From assembly GCF_003206575.1 (NCBI RefSeq), contig NZ_PZJO01000002.1, positions 471,935 through 535,934 on the forward strand: DNA of 64,000 nt, written 5' to 3'. The stretch is from Salinicola endophyticus (GTDB lineage: Bacteria > Pseudomonadota > Gammaproteobacteria > Pseudomonadales > Halomonadaceae). Numbering within the stretch: the stretch's first letter is position 1; each line of letters begins with the position of its first letter. Shown here in pieces: positions 28,465 through 37,382 of the stretch. The translations under genes and the position numbers were made by a program. The notes beneath the pieces are model-generated. The model saw nothing but the letters and a program-made list of their open reading frames with translations, ran no database searches and was not told where the DNA came from.

Positions 28465-28811
28465 CGCGCACTCCCCTCAACTTCTTCATGCGCCGCCCCC
28501 CAGTCGCGCATGGCGGTGATCAGAGGCACCAGCGTCTCTCCGAGAGGTGCCAGCGAGTACTCCACCTTGGGCGGTACTTCCCGGTAGACCTCCCGGTGAA
28601 TGATGTCATCCGCCTCCAGCTCGCGAAGCTGTAGCGTCAGCATGCGCTGGGTTATCTCGGGCATCAGCCGCCGAAGCTGATTGAAGCGCCGAGTCTCCGA
28701 CATCAGGTGAAAGAGAATCAGCGCCTTCCACTTTCCCCCTATCACATCGACCGTAAAGGTCACGGGGCAAGCAAATGCCTCCGCCTCGCCGTGAGGAATG
28801 CCAAGCTTCAT
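28461..28811 (-). CDS. HxlR-family winged-helix regulator
   Basis: 116 residues. The HxlR pattern CPVTFTVDVIGGKWKALIL, FNQLRRLMPEITQRMLTLQL and YSLAPLGETL is complete. Members with the N-terminal Cys often sense aldehydes, quinones or oxidants and control nearby reductases. It is divergent from an Old Yellow Enzyme gene with a 110-base shared promoter region. Confidence 0.9.
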   Translation of the reverse strand: MKLGIPHGEAEAFACPVTFTVDVIGGKWKALILFHLMSETRRFNQLRRLMPEITQRMLTLQLRELEADDIIHREVYREVPPKVEYSLAPLGETLVPLITAMRDWGAAHEEVEGSAR

Positions 28812-28833
28812 ATCTTCTCCCAGGTATAAAAAA

Positions 28834-28865
28834 TGTGCCTACCATACAAAACTGTGCGTACTTAC
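28834..28865. promoter_or_regulatory. Direct repeats in the HxlR/OYE shared promoter
   Basis: TGTGCCTACCATAC (28834-28847) and TGTGCGTACTTAC (28853-28865) form a direct repeat with 19-base spacing in the region between the two divergent genes. Likely HxlR binding sites, by analogy with HypR/YodB-type operators; not proven. Confidence 0.45.
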
Positions 28866-28921
28866 AAAAATCACGTGCAGAGATTAGCATCGATTCCACG
28901 CTAAACCCATGGAGTCTCGAT

Positions 28922-29968
28922 ATGAGCTTGTTGCTATCCCCGTTCGAATTCAAAGGTCTCAAACTGCGCAACCGCGTGGTCATGTCGCCGATGTGCATGC
29001 ACAGCGCGGAAGAAGATGGCTTTGTCACGGATTGGCATCGCGTGCATTACGGTGCTCGAGCCCAGGGGCAGGTCGGACTCGTTTTCCCGGAGACGCTTGC
29101 GGTGGAAGCCGATGCTCGCATTGGAAAAGGCGATCTCGGCATCTGGAGTGATGCCCATGTCGCCGGGCTGAAAGAGCTGGTGGCGCTACTGCACGGCTTT
29201 GGAGCCAAGGTCGGCGCGCAGATAGGTCATGCTGGCCGCAACGCGGACCTGCCCAATGTCACTCGGGTCGCTCCCTCCGCCATTCCTTTCACCGAGGAGT
29301 CCCCTGTTCCCCATGCGCTGGAACCCGACGAGATCGCCAGGATCGTGGAAGCGTTCGGCCAGGCCGCAAAACGCGCTGTCGAAGCCGGATTCGACATACT
29401 GGAAATCCACACGGCCCACGGTTATCTACTCAACGAGTTCCTGTCGCCACTGGCCAATACCCGTGATGACGAATATGGCGGCGATGCTCAACGCCGGTAC
29501 CGAATCGTGCGGGAAGTCATCGACGAGGTGAAGAAGTATTGGGGAGAGCGCCCTCTCTTCGTGCGCATTTCCAGTACCGATCATGCCGCGGGCGGGAATA
29601 CTCCCGAAGCCTTCCTCGAGTACGGCCGCTGGATGAAGGAACAAGGTGTAGACCTGATCGACTGCAGTTCGGGGGGGATCAAGATGGTGAAAGTCGAGTC
29701 CTATCCGAACTACCAGGTACCCGCAGCGGAAATGCTGCGCAAGCACCTGGACATCGCCACTGGCGCGGTCGGCCTCATTCAGAATGGGCGTCAAGCCGAG
29801 GAAATACTGCAGAATGGCAGGGCCGACTTGGTCTTCATCGGACGCCAGATGCTAAGGGATCCCTTTTGGGTACGCAGCGCGGCGGACGACCTACAGGAGT
29901 CCATCGACATTCCCAAGCCCTTCACTCGATATGGCGCTGTTTGGCTGAACACTAAGACCACTGCCTGA
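28922..29968 (+). CDS. NADH:flavin oxidoreductase / Old Yellow Enzyme (YqjM/NamA-like)
   Basis: 348 residues. FMN barrel with LKLRNRVVMSPMCM (active-site Cys as in YqjM-type), GAQIGHAGR, IHTAHGYLLNEFLSPLAN and ADLVFIGRQMLRDP. It would reduce activated alkenes such as unsaturated ketones and quinones with NAD(P)H. ATG 28922 opens the conserved domain; a 49-residue extension upstream overlaps the promoter and is rejected. Regulated probably by the divergent HxlR gene. Confidence 0.9.
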   Translation: MSLLLSPFEFKGLKLRNRVVMSPMCMHSAEEDGFVTDWHRVHYGARAQGQVGLVFPETLAVEADARIGKGDLGIWSDAHVAGLKELVALLHGFGAKVGAQIGHAGRNADLPNVTRVAPSAIPFTEESPVPHALEPDEIARIVEAFGQAAKRAVEAGFDILEIHTAHGYLLNEFLSPLANTRDDEYGGDAQRRYRIVREVIDEVKKYWGERPLFVRISSTDHAAGGNTPEAFLEYGRWMKEQGVDLIDCSSGGIKMVKVESYPNYQVPAAEMLRKHLDIATGAVGLIQNGRQAEEILQNGRADLVFIGRQMLRDPFWVRSAADDLQESIDIPKPFTRYGAVWLNTKTTA

Positions 29969-29985
29969 ATTCATTACTCGGAGAG

Positions 29986-30014
29986 AGCGGCCCGGGCCCA
30001 GTTACTGGGCCGCT
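29986..30014. terminator. Stem-loop between OYE and Rieske genes
   Basis: Arms AGCGGCCC (29986-29993) and GGGCCGCT (30007-30014) 18 bases after the OYE stop. No T-run follows, so termination is likely but not certain. The following stretch to 30239 holds no gene. Confidence 0.5.
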
Positions 30015-30239
30015 GCCACATCCACCGAAAATTTAAGGCTATGTACCTTTGGTATTCTCTCGTGTACGGCCGATCACCGAGACTATTGATCTAACGCAGC
30101 GATTCTCCGACCGTTTATCTACAACGGCGAGGTCACCCAAGATCGCCACCTTACGGCCAAAAGCGAAGAGTCGTCATCAAAATCCAGACTTTCTTGCAAC
30201 ATACCTGCCCTCAGCCTCTAATTCTTTAGAAATTCATGC

Positions 30240-30608
30240 CTAGTTAGCCAATTCGTCCAGGCGCAGGTGGAGCTCCCCCTCTCGGATGGCGATCTCCACC
30301 GTGGCTAGATACTGCCCCTGGCATGGCCCCGACACGCAGAACCCGTCTTCCGGCCGGAACAGGGCACCGTGGCCGAAGCAGGTAATATGTCGACCATCGC
30401 TACTCATGAATCGGTCCTTCTTCCAGGCCATGCGTGCCCCCGCCACATGCGGGCACGCATTCTGATAGGCCACCACGGAGGCTTCACCCGTCCGGACCAC
30501 GAATAAGCTGTCCCGTCCTTCGCCGTGCAGATCGAACCCCTTCGATTCTCCGACGGGGATCTCGTCCAGCCTGGCGAGATGCTGCCAGCGTGGCGCCATC
30601 GACTTCAT
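30240..30608 (-). CDS. Rieske 2Fe-2S ferredoxin-type protein
   Basis: 122 residues, a stand-alone Rieske domain. The cluster ligands are C-x-H in NACPHVAGA and C-x-x-H in ITCFGHGAL. It would pass electrons to an oxygenase, or be a small component of a dioxygenase system. Its start overlaps the stop of the VOC dioxygenase-like gene (ATGA), so the two are made together. Confidence 0.88.
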   Translation of the reverse strand: MKSMAPRWQHLARLDEIPVGESKGFDLHGEGRDSLFVVRTGEASVVAYQNACPHVAGARMAWKKDRFMSSDGRHITCFGHGALFRPEDGFCVSGPCQGQYLATVEIAIREGELHLRLDELAN

Positions 30609-31552
30609 TTCCTATTGCCTGGAGGCGGACCTCCCATCGGAGCCCATTTGGGCGTGCTCTGGAACAGGAATAGCTGGGACGTCTCGGCGTTGGAAGGGGC
30701 TTCACGCGCCGTCCAGCGCTCGTCGTGCTTGTCCATGTCGGCGTCGTACTCGACATGCACACCCATTGGCGAGTTGAAGTACCAGAACCAGTTGGAGCCG
30801 AACTTGTGCTTGCCCGGCCCCCAGAAGCTTTCGTAGCCCTTGTTGATCATGCGGGTACCGGCCAACATCAGTTCGGATGGCCCCTGCATATGGAACGCCA
30901 CGTGCTCCAGCCCCTGCATGTAATCCGGCGTCTGCAGCAGGAACAGCACATGGTGATCGTCGTTGGCTTGGGGGCGCAGGAACGGGCCGGTGTTGGTGAA
31001 GTGATCGGTGACCACGAAGCCCAGCCGGTCGATGTAGAAACGCTGCATACGCTCCATGTCCGGGGTGAAGTACACCACGTGAGACAGCGTCCTCGGTAAC
31101 GCCGGGGCCGTCTCGTCGGCGCCGATCTGATTGGCGCCCCGCCCCGGTGCCGCGCCTGGCGAGTTGATCCGTTCGGGCGGCAGGTCGAGCTGGCGCCGTA
31201 CCGTGACCTGGAAGGCAATCTCGAAGCCCGCGTCGTCCTGGCAGCCAATTCCGCCCCCCGGCAGGGCACGCACCTCGCGGTCTCGCGAGAGCTCCTCGGC
31301 GATGGTGTCCAGCGCCGCCTGATCCTCCACGCCCCATACCGTCTGGCGCAGGCTGTTGGCGGTCGGCAGCGGAGCGGGTAGCCCCTGCGCCTCTCGATGA
31401 TGAATGCGGATGGCGGTGCCATCCAGCGCGGCGAAACGCAGGCTGCCGTCAGCTTGCCGCTGTTCCTCCAGTCCGAAATCCACCAGGAAGGTTCTCGACG
31501 CTTCGACATCGTCGACGCCAAACACGACCTCGTCGGGTCCCATGATTCGCAT
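30605..31552 (-). CDS. Two-domain VOC protein, type I extradiol dioxygenase-like
   Basis: About 315 residues with two vicinal-oxygen-chelate halves. In the second half a probable metal set is visible: His in LSHVVYFTPD, His in LEHVAFHMQG and Glu in GVHVEYDADMD, which is the 2-His-1-Glu pattern of extradiol ring-cleaving dioxygenases. It would open a catecholic or hydroquinone ring. I chose ATG 31552; the 29-residue extension lacks domain character. Divergent from the LysR gene at 31809. Confidence 0.8.
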   Translation of the reverse strand: MRIMGPDEVVFGVDDVEASRTFLVDFGLEEQRQADGSLRFAALDGTAIRIHHREAQGLPAPLPTANSLRQTVWGVEDQAALDTIAEELSRDREVRALPGGGIGCQDDAGFEIAFQVTVRRQLDLPPERINSPGAAPGRGANQIGADETAPALPRTLSHVVYFTPDMERMQRFYIDRLGFVVTDHFTNTGPFLRPQANDDHHVLFLLQTPDYMQGLEHVAFHMQGPSELMLAGTRMINKGYESFWGPGKHKFGSNWFWYFNSPMGVHVEYDADMDKHDERWTAREAPSNAETSQLFLFQSTPKWAPMGGPPPGNRK

Positions 31553-31702
31553 AGCTGCCTCGTCGGCTGAGTTGTTGATGTTATGGGATGCCGAGCATCC
31601 ATTGTCTCGATGAGGTAACGCTAGAGGGAATGGCGGCACGTGAAAAATGGTTCCGCGTGATTAGACCAATGGATCATGTGAATGAATGACTGCTAACTCA
31701 CC

Positions 31703-31740
31703 CATTCATGATATCCATTAATTCATTCATGAAATCCATT
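31703..31740. promoter_or_regulatory. 17-bp direct repeats, candidate LysR operator
   Basis: CATTCATGATATCCATT (31703-31719) and CATTCATGAAATCCATT (31724-31740) differ by one base and are spaced 21 bases start to start, two turns of the helix. They lie between the VOC gene (minus) and the LysR gene (plus), the classical place for LysR control of a divergent promoter. Confidence 0.6.
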
Positions 31741-31808
31741 TCACAGAGCTTTGCTATCCGAGGCATAAATGATTCACATAATTACGATAACGACTTCCGT
31801 GACACGCC

Positions 31809-32735
31809 ATGCACTTCAATAAGTTGGATCTCAATCTGCTGGTGGCACTCGATCACATGCTGACGCTCAAGTCCGTGAGCCGGGCGGCCGAACGCATGAA
31901 TCTGACCCAGTCAGCGATGTCGAACGCCCTCACTCGGCTCAGGAGCTACTTCGACGACCCCTTGCTGGTCCAGGTCGGTCGACGGATGGAACTGACGCCT
32001 CGCGCGCAAGCCATCAAGCACTCGGTACGCGATATTCTGGTTCGTATCGAGGCAACAGTCGCCACCGATCTCACCTTCGATCCCAGCCAGTCGACGCGCG
32101 ATTTCCGCATCATCCTGTCGGACTTCACCATGTCGACCCTGATGCCGAAGGTGCTTGAACTGGCCGACAACGAGTCTTCTAGCATCCGCTTCCAGCTCCT
32201 GCCACAGATCGAGTCTCCCTACCGAGCCATCGAAAAGGGTGAGGCCGACGTGCTGATAGCCCCCGGAGCGCTGACTTCTGCCGATCACCCCAGCGAGCAT
32301 CTGTTCAGCGAAGAGTATGTCTGCATCACCTGCGCCCATAGCCGTCACCACGGCAGGCTCATGACCATGGAGCGCTACACCGAGTCACGCCATGTACAGA
32401 TGGTGCCAACGAGAGGTGGGGCAACGTTCGAGCAGCAGTGGCTGGCACAGCGTGGCATCCATCGAGACATCGCGCTGACCAGCTACACCTTCGCCTCGCT
32501 CCCTCAGCTCATCAGCGGCAGTGAGCGAGTGGCGACCGTGCACAAGCATCTGGCACTACGCTACCGCGATCATGTCGCCATCGACATCCACCCGCTCCCC
32601 TTCGACATGCCGCTGCTCGAAGAGCGTATCCAGTGGCATGCCTACCGAGACCAGGATCCCGGTATCCGCTGGCTGACCGATCTGATGCATCGCGCCGCAT
32701 CATCGATGTCGTCGGGCCTGTCATCAGTGACGTGA
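31809..32735 (+). CDS. LysR-family regulator, NodD/NahR-like
   Basis: 308 residues. The N-terminus (LDLNLLVALDHMLTLKSVSRA, LNLTQSAMSNALTRLR) is of the NahR/NodD/LinR type, a group that often responds to aromatic compounds. It is divergent from the ring-cleavage genes and directly upstream of the flavin monooxygenase operon, so it probably controls both. Confidence 0.9.
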   Translation: MHFNKLDLNLLVALDHMLTLKSVSRAAERMNLTQSAMSNALTRLRSYFDDPLLVQVGRRMELTPRAQAIKHSVRDILVRIEATVATDLTFDPSQSTRDFRIILSDFTMSTLMPKVLELADNESSSIRFQLLPQIESPYRAIEKGEADVLIAPGALTSADHPSEHLFSEEYVCITCAHSRHHGRLMTMERYTESRHVQMVPTRGGATFEQQWLAQRGIHRDIALTSYTFASLPQLISGSERVATVHKHLALRYRDHVAIDIHPLPFDMPLLEERIQWHAYRDQDPGIRWLTDLMHRAASSMSSGLSSVT

Positions 32736-32808
32736 ATACCAGCAATGGGAAGCCTCAATTTTTATCGCAACCGCTAGCTCACTAGGGTCGCCTTGGGAGG
32801 TAATTGAT

Positions 32809-33927
32809 ATGACACAAGAAAAGATTCTCGTAGTCGGTGGTGGTATCGGCGGCTTGACGGCTTCCATCGCGCTGCGCCGCCAGGGCTTTGCGGTAACGCT
32901 GGTAGAGAAGACCCCCCACTGGCCCGCCAGCGGTGTGGGTATCATTCAACAGTTCAACGTTCTGCGCGCCATGCAGGAGATAGGCGTCCTCGAGGACTAC
33001 TTGGCGCAGTCCTATGGTTTCGACACCACGCAGGGCTTCGGACCGCAGGGAGATCCGCTGTTTGCCTTTACGGCCCCCCGGCTGGCAGGGGAACACCTGC
33101 CGTCGAACGTGGGCATCCGGCGCACCTCACTACAGAGCATCCTGGCCGGCAAGGCCCACGAACTGGGAACCGACATCCACCTGGGGATCGTCGTCGAACA
33201 GTGGGAAGACAGTGGGGACGCAGTCGAGGTCACCCTAAGCGATGGGAGCCGCGATTCCTTCCATCTGATGGTGGGGGCCGACGGCATCTTCTCTCAGACT
33301 CGCCAGACGCTGTTCCCGCAGGCGCCGAAGCCGCGCTATACCGGCCAATGGGTGTGGCGCTACAACATGCCGCGTCCCGCGGACGTAACCGGCATTCAGC
33401 TCTTCTACGGCCGCGTCAATGGCGGCCTCACGCCGCTCTCCAAGGAGTTGATGTACTTGTTCATGCTCAGCGAGGAGCCTGACGACTTCCGGCTGGAGCA
33501 CGAGCAGGCCCATGCACTGATGCATAAGCGCGCCATCCATGCGGCACCGCAGATCCAGAAGCTGATGGACAACGTGACCGATAGTGCCGGCATCGTCGCC
33601 AAGCCCCTCGAGGTGGTCTTTCTGGAAGACGAATGGCACAGGGGCCGGGTGGTGCTGCTGGGCGATGCCGTCCACGCCTCGACTCCCCATCTCGCTCAGG
33701 GCGCCGGTATGGCGATCGAGGACGCTCTGGTGCTGGCCGACGAATTGGCAAGCGGCGATGCCCTGGAGCCTTCACTGTGCCGCTATCGCGAACGGCGCAT
33801 CGAGCGATGCCGCTTCGTCAACCTCAACTCGCTGGCGATCGGCGACATGCAGATGGGCAAACGCCGCGACGTGGATCCGGCCGAGATCAACCGACAATGC
33901 GTGTCGCTCATGGCCGAGCTGCTTTGA
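32809..33927 (+). CDS. FAD-dependent aromatic hydroxylase-type monooxygenase
   Basis: 372 residues. GGGIGGLTASIALRRQG (FAD), the DG motif in MVGADGIFSQTRQ and GDAVHASTPHLAQGAGM all fit class A flavoprotein monooxygenases (salicylate, 3-hydroxybenzoate, 6-hydroxynicotinate hydroxylases). It would hydroxylate an aromatic acid or N-heteroaromatic with NAD(P)H and oxygen. A good GGGAGG site precedes the start. It opens a plus-strand operon. Confidence 0.9.
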   Translation: MTQEKILVVGGGIGGLTASIALRRQGFAVTLVEKTPHWPASGVGIIQQFNVLRAMQEIGVLEDYLAQSYGFDTTQGFGPQGDPLFAFTAPRLAGEHLPSNVGIRRTSLQSILAGKAHELGTDIHLGIVVEQWEDSGDAVEVTLSDGSRDSFHLMVGADGIFSQTRQTLFPQAPKPRYTGQWVWRYNMPRPADVTGIQLFYGRVNGGLTPLSKELMYLFMLSEEPDDFRLEHEQAHALMHKRAIHAAPQIQKLMDNVTDSAGIVAKPLEVVFLEDEWHRGRVVLLGDAVHASTPHLAQGAGMAIEDALVLADELASGDALEPSLCRYRERRIERCRFVNLNSLAIGDMQMGKRRDVDPAEINRQCVSLMAELL

Positions 33928-33960
33928 ATCCCTTCACTCTTCAGCAAGGAGCCGTTTCGT

Positions 33961-35121
33961 ATGGCACTGTTCAACTATTTCCCCAACTATGTCTGGAATC
34001 TCTCCGTCGCCATCGCCATGGAGAGCGGCGCCAAGCTCGGCGAGATCATGGATATGTGTCAGCCGCTTCTCGAGGCTTCCCGAGAAGGGGAGGACATCGG
34101 CACCCAGGCTTTCCTGCAGGCCTGGGTGCGCAAGGCCGACCAGCTGGTGTCGCTGGCATACGAGGACAGCGCCTCAGGGCGCGGCTTCTCGGCCAGCGAC
34201 AAGCTGCACCGCGCCTCCCTGTATTACCTGATCGCCGAACGCATGCAGGCCCAGGGATCCGAGAACCGGCTGGCAACTTTCCAAAAGGGGCGCAAGAGCT
34301 TCGACGATGGTGCACGGCTGGGCACGTTGAACGTGGCGAGATACGAGATTCCTTATGGCGACAAGCGAATCGCCGTTCTCTTCAGCCAAGCCCAGGGGGT
34401 CGAGGGGCCCGCCCCGGCCGTGGTCTTTCTCAACGGGCTGGATAGCTGCAAGGAACTGCTGTGGTGGTCCCGCTTGCCGGAAGAGCTCGCGCGTCGGGGC
34501 ATCAGCTGCCTATGCGTGGATCAACCGGGCACCGGAGAGAGTCTGCGCCTACAAGATCTGCGCGCTACCTGGCAAGCCGAACTGTGGGGAACACCGGTCT
34601 ACGAATGGCTCGCGGCCCAACCCCGGGTCGATGCCAACCGCATCGGCATCACCGGCATTTCCCTGGGCGGCTACTATGCCCCTCGTATCTGCGCCATGGA
34701 GCCCCGATTTGCATCGGGGGCGGTGTGGGGTGCCAACCACAACTGGGCGGAAGTACAGCAAAAACGGCTGCAGCGCGAGGGGGAGAACCCTGTTCCCCAT
34801 TACTGGAATCACGTCCAGTGGGTGTTCGGCGCCAGCGATCGCGACGATTTCTTCCGTCGCGCAGCAGGCATGACACTGGATGGTGTCATGGGCCGTATCC
34901 AAGTTCCCTTCCTGATAACCCACGGCGCCAAGGATCGCCAGATTAGCCTCGACTACGCCCACCAATCGTATGAACAATTAATTAACTGCCCGCGCCGCGA
35001 GTTAAAGGTATTTACGGAAAGGGAAGGCGGCATTGAACATGTCGGCGCGGATAACATGAGCTTCGGAAAACACTACATCGCCGATTGGTTTGCCGAAACA
35101 CTAGGCGGCCTAACTGCCTAA
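33961..35121 (+). CDS. Alpha/beta hydrolase, 2,6-dihydroxypseudooxynicotine hydrolase-like
   Basis: 386 residues with a ~130-residue helical N-terminal part and a C-terminal alpha/beta hydrolase core. Nucleophile Ser in TGISLGGYY, acid in GAKDRQIS, His in GGIEHVGADN. The two-part layout is that of FrsA/DHPON hydrolase-type C-C or ester hydrolases. Next to a flavin hydroxylase and near a ring-cleavage dioxygenase, a C-C hydrolase acting on a ring-fission or acyl side-chain product is likely. AAGGAG precedes the start. Confidence 0.82.
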   Translation: MALFNYFPNYVWNLSVAIAMESGAKLGEIMDMCQPLLEASREGEDIGTQAFLQAWVRKADQLVSLAYEDSASGRGFSASDKLHRASLYYLIAERMQAQGSENRLATFQKGRKSFDDGARLGTLNVARYEIPYGDKRIAVLFSQAQGVEGPAPAVVFLNGLDSCKELLWWSRLPEELARRGISCLCVDQPGTGESLRLQDLRATWQAELWGTPVYEWLAAQPRVDANRIGITGISLGGYYAPRICAMEPRFASGAVWGANHNWAEVQQKRLQREGENPVPHYWNHVQWVFGASDRDDFFRRAAGMTLDGVMGRIQVPFLITHGAKDRQISLDYAHQSYEQLINCPRRELKVFTEREGGIEHVGADNMSFGKHYIADWFAETLGGLTA

Positions 35122-35138
35122 CTGCCTAACTGCCTAAC
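35111..35138. repeat. TAACTGCC tandem repeat over a stop codon
   Basis: Three and a half copies of the octamer TAACTGCC. The hydrolase stop codon lies in the second copy. Change in copy number would alter the last residues, so slippage could vary the C-terminus. Confidence 0.7.
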
Positions 35139-35142
35139 ACCC

Positions 35143-35166
35143 CCCTTCCGAACAAACCCGGAAGGG
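35143..35166 (+). terminator. Probable terminator after the hydrolase gene
   Basis: CCCTTCCG (35143-35150) and CGGAAGGG (35159-35166), 8-bp perfect stem, 8-base loop, then CTTTACTGTCTATTT. The T-run is broken, so termination may be partial. The rest of the gap to 35345 is AT-rich and probably contains a promoter for the barrel gene. Confidence 0.6.
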
Positions 35167-35345
35167 CTTTACTGTCTATTTAAAACACATTCACTGCATC
35201 AATAACTGGCATCGGCAAAAGTGTTTTTTCAAAGCACATCGTGAGCCTTAAGGTATTGAACAGCCATTCGCCACACGCCTTTCAAAGCCCTTAAAAAAAA
35301 GCATCTCGAATATCATTTCGATACAATAACTATAGAGAGCTCACG

Positions 35346-36503
35346 ATGTCCAAGAAGATCAACCTCACGGGGGTCACTGCGATCTCCCTTCTCATAGCTC
35401 AGCCAGCCCTAGCCCTGACACAGCCCTCGCACACTCACGGGGCCGAGCAGCCTCAGTTACCTCGACTTTCCCAGGGGGCGCGCTCACTGATCAATCTCGG
35501 CGACGCCGGGCTGCTGCACCCCTTCTTCTCAAACGAAAAGTTTGGCCAGGCGCAGTCGCGGATGGGGGCGGCACGCTTTGCCTATGGCGCCAAGGACGGT
35601 AATCCAACACTCGATGATTTCCGTGAGGATCATGATGTCCTGATTACTCCTCTCAATGTGATGATCGAGCTGCCTGCTTCTTCCGGGGCCAGCTTTCTGC
35701 GCATCAATGGGGAGTATACGTACGGCAGTTCCGAACCCCATGCGCTGGACCTGGAGGACGAACTTTATCACGGCACCATCGAATTTCTGCATTTACCCAA
35801 CGAAAATATCATGTGGGGTGTCGGGCTGATTACCAATAATTTCGAGAGCGAAGACCAGCTTAGCGGAACCAAGGTGATCCGGGATAGCCGAGGCCTGCGT
35901 CTCGACTACCTGCAGAAGTTCAACGACCACTGGGGCATTGCCACACGCGGACTGTACCTGTGGGGGGAAACCGAGAATCGCGTCTACGACGTTCCCACCC
36001 CCTATGGGGCCGCCAATCTCCGCCAGAAGCAGGATGACGATCGCTACTATCTACAGGCAGATCTGGTCGGCTCCTGGCTCGGAGACGAGACCAGCTGGCT
36101 GCCGGACGGCACGCTGGCCCATCCCCGTTTCGGGGTGCTCTACCACCACAGTGACCTGGGTCGAACCACCCCCCGCCTCGGCGACATCGACCTTCCGGAA
36201 GTCACCGGAGTCAACGGCGCCAACGAGGACTTCGGCCTGGCCTGGGCGCACTTCACGCTGCAACGGGCGCCGCGTCAGACATTTGGCTTGCAATGGCTGC
36301 CCAGCGCCACGATCGGTATCGAACAGGAATACGCGAATACGCTGAACGAGCTCAACGACGAATCCACCTACGCCGTGATCGGAGCAGGCCTCACCGCGTC
36401 CATGTATGGCCAGGGCGTCTTTTTCGACTACAAGCGCTATCAGGGCGTGGACAGCGACAAGATCGACGACGTCTTCGTCACCGGGGTCACGCTCTCATTC
36501 TGA
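35346..36503 (+). CDS. Outer-membrane beta-barrel protein, possible catabolic channel
   Basis: 385 residues. A signal peptide is visible (LTGVTAISLLIAQPALALT), followed by alternating-residue strands and a C-terminal Phe (VTGVTLSF), as in outer-membrane barrels. A His/Asp-rich segment lies near residues 28-40. I do not recognise the family with certainty; barrels in aromatic-acid operons are often uptake channels. It stands inside the plus-strand operon between hydrolase and cyclase genes. Confidence 0.65.
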   Translation: MSKKINLTGVTAISLLIAQPALALTQPSHTHGAEQPQLPRLSQGARSLINLGDAGLLHPFFSNEKFGQAQSRMGAARFAYGAKDGNPTLDDFREDHDVLITPLNVMIELPASSGASFLRINGEYTYGSSEPHALDLEDELYHGTIEFLHLPNENIMWGVGLITNNFESEDQLSGTKVIRDSRGLRLDYLQKFNDHWGIATRGLYLWGETENRVYDVPTPYGAANLRQKQDDDRYYLQADLVGSWLGDETSWLPDGTLAHPRFGVLYHHSDLGRTTPRLGDIDLPEVTGVNGANEDFGLAWAHFTLQRAPRQTFGLQWLPSATIGIEQEYANTLNELNDESTYAVIGAGLTASMYGQGVFFDYKRYQGVDSDKIDDVFVTGVTLSF

Positions 36504-36584
36504 GGCGCCCGGTCCTTCCCTCGCGGCGCGGACCGCCAAAGCGCTCAGTATTTCGACAACGTCAGCCTCACTATGGAGACCATC

Positions 36585-37382
36585 ATGCTGACCCAAGGCA
36601 AGATATTGATAGACCTGGCGGTAAGTCTCACCGCCGGCATCGCCTCGGACCCGCCCGGCCTGGGGCCGCAGATAGACTATATCGATCATGACCAGGGCGC
36701 CCGTGACTTCGAGGAGATCTTCGGCATCGGCGTTGATCAGCAACTGGAGGGCAAGGGCGCAGCCGTCGAACGCTGCATGATGAGCACCCACGCTGGCACC
36801 CACATGGACGCTCCCTGGCACTATCACCCCACCATGGACGGCGGCAAACCGGCGATGACCATCGACGAGGTACCGCTGGAGTGGTGTATCGGCCCCGGCG
36901 TCAAGCTCGACTTCCGGGCGTTCCCGGACGGGCACCGGTTGAGTGCCGCCGAGGTCGCTGCCGAGCTCGAACGTATCGGCCACGAACTGAGCCCCGGAGA
37001 CATCGTGCTCGTCAACACCCGGGCCGGCGAACGCTATGGCCAGGACGACTACGTGGCGTCGGGGTGCGGTTTCGGCCGCGAAGCCACGCTCTATCTGACC
37101 CAACGTGGAGTGAAAATTGCCGGCACGGATGCATGGAGCTGGGATCCGCCCCTGGCCAGTCAGGTGGCGCGCGTGCGCGAAACTGGCGATGCCTCGCTGT
37201 TCTGGGAGGGCCACAAGGCGGGAGCGGAAACCGTGTTTTGCCATATGGAGAAGTTGGGCAACCTCCATCGGCTGCCCGCCACCGGCTTCGAGGTCATGTG
37301 TCTGCCGGTGAAGATCGCCCGTGCCTCGGCCGGCTGGTGCCGGCCGGTCGCGTTGGTGCCCACCCAACCAAGGAGTGAATGA
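36585..37382 (+). CDS. Cyclase-family (KynB-like) metal hydrolase
   Basis: 265 residues. The metal motif STHAGTHMDAPWHYHP is that of the cyclase family (kynurenine formamidase, isatin hydrolase). Such enzymes hydrolyse amide or lactam bonds. ATG 36585 is favoured because GGAG lies 7 bases upstream; ATG 36573 would contain that site. The stop overlaps the next start (ATGA). A hydrolase of this type would fit an N-heteroaromatic or indole-like substrate. Confidence 0.85.
   Translation: MLTQGKILIDLAVSLTAGIASDPPGLGPQIDYIDHDQGARDFEEIFGIGVDQQLEGKGAAVERCMMSTHAGTHMDAPWHYHPTMDGGKPAMTIDEVPLEWCIGPGVKLDFRAFPDGHRLSAAEVAAELERIGHELSPGDIVLVNTRAGERYGQDDYVASGCGFGREATLYLTQRGVKIAGTDAWSWDPPLASQVARVRETGDASLFWEGHKAGAETVFCHMEKLGNLHRLPATGFEVMCLPVKIARASAGWCRPVALVPTQPRSE

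Noticed and set aside
35111-35138. CRISPR array
   Set aside because: The unit is 8 bases, directly tandem and without spacers. No other regular repeat-spacer array was seen in the window.
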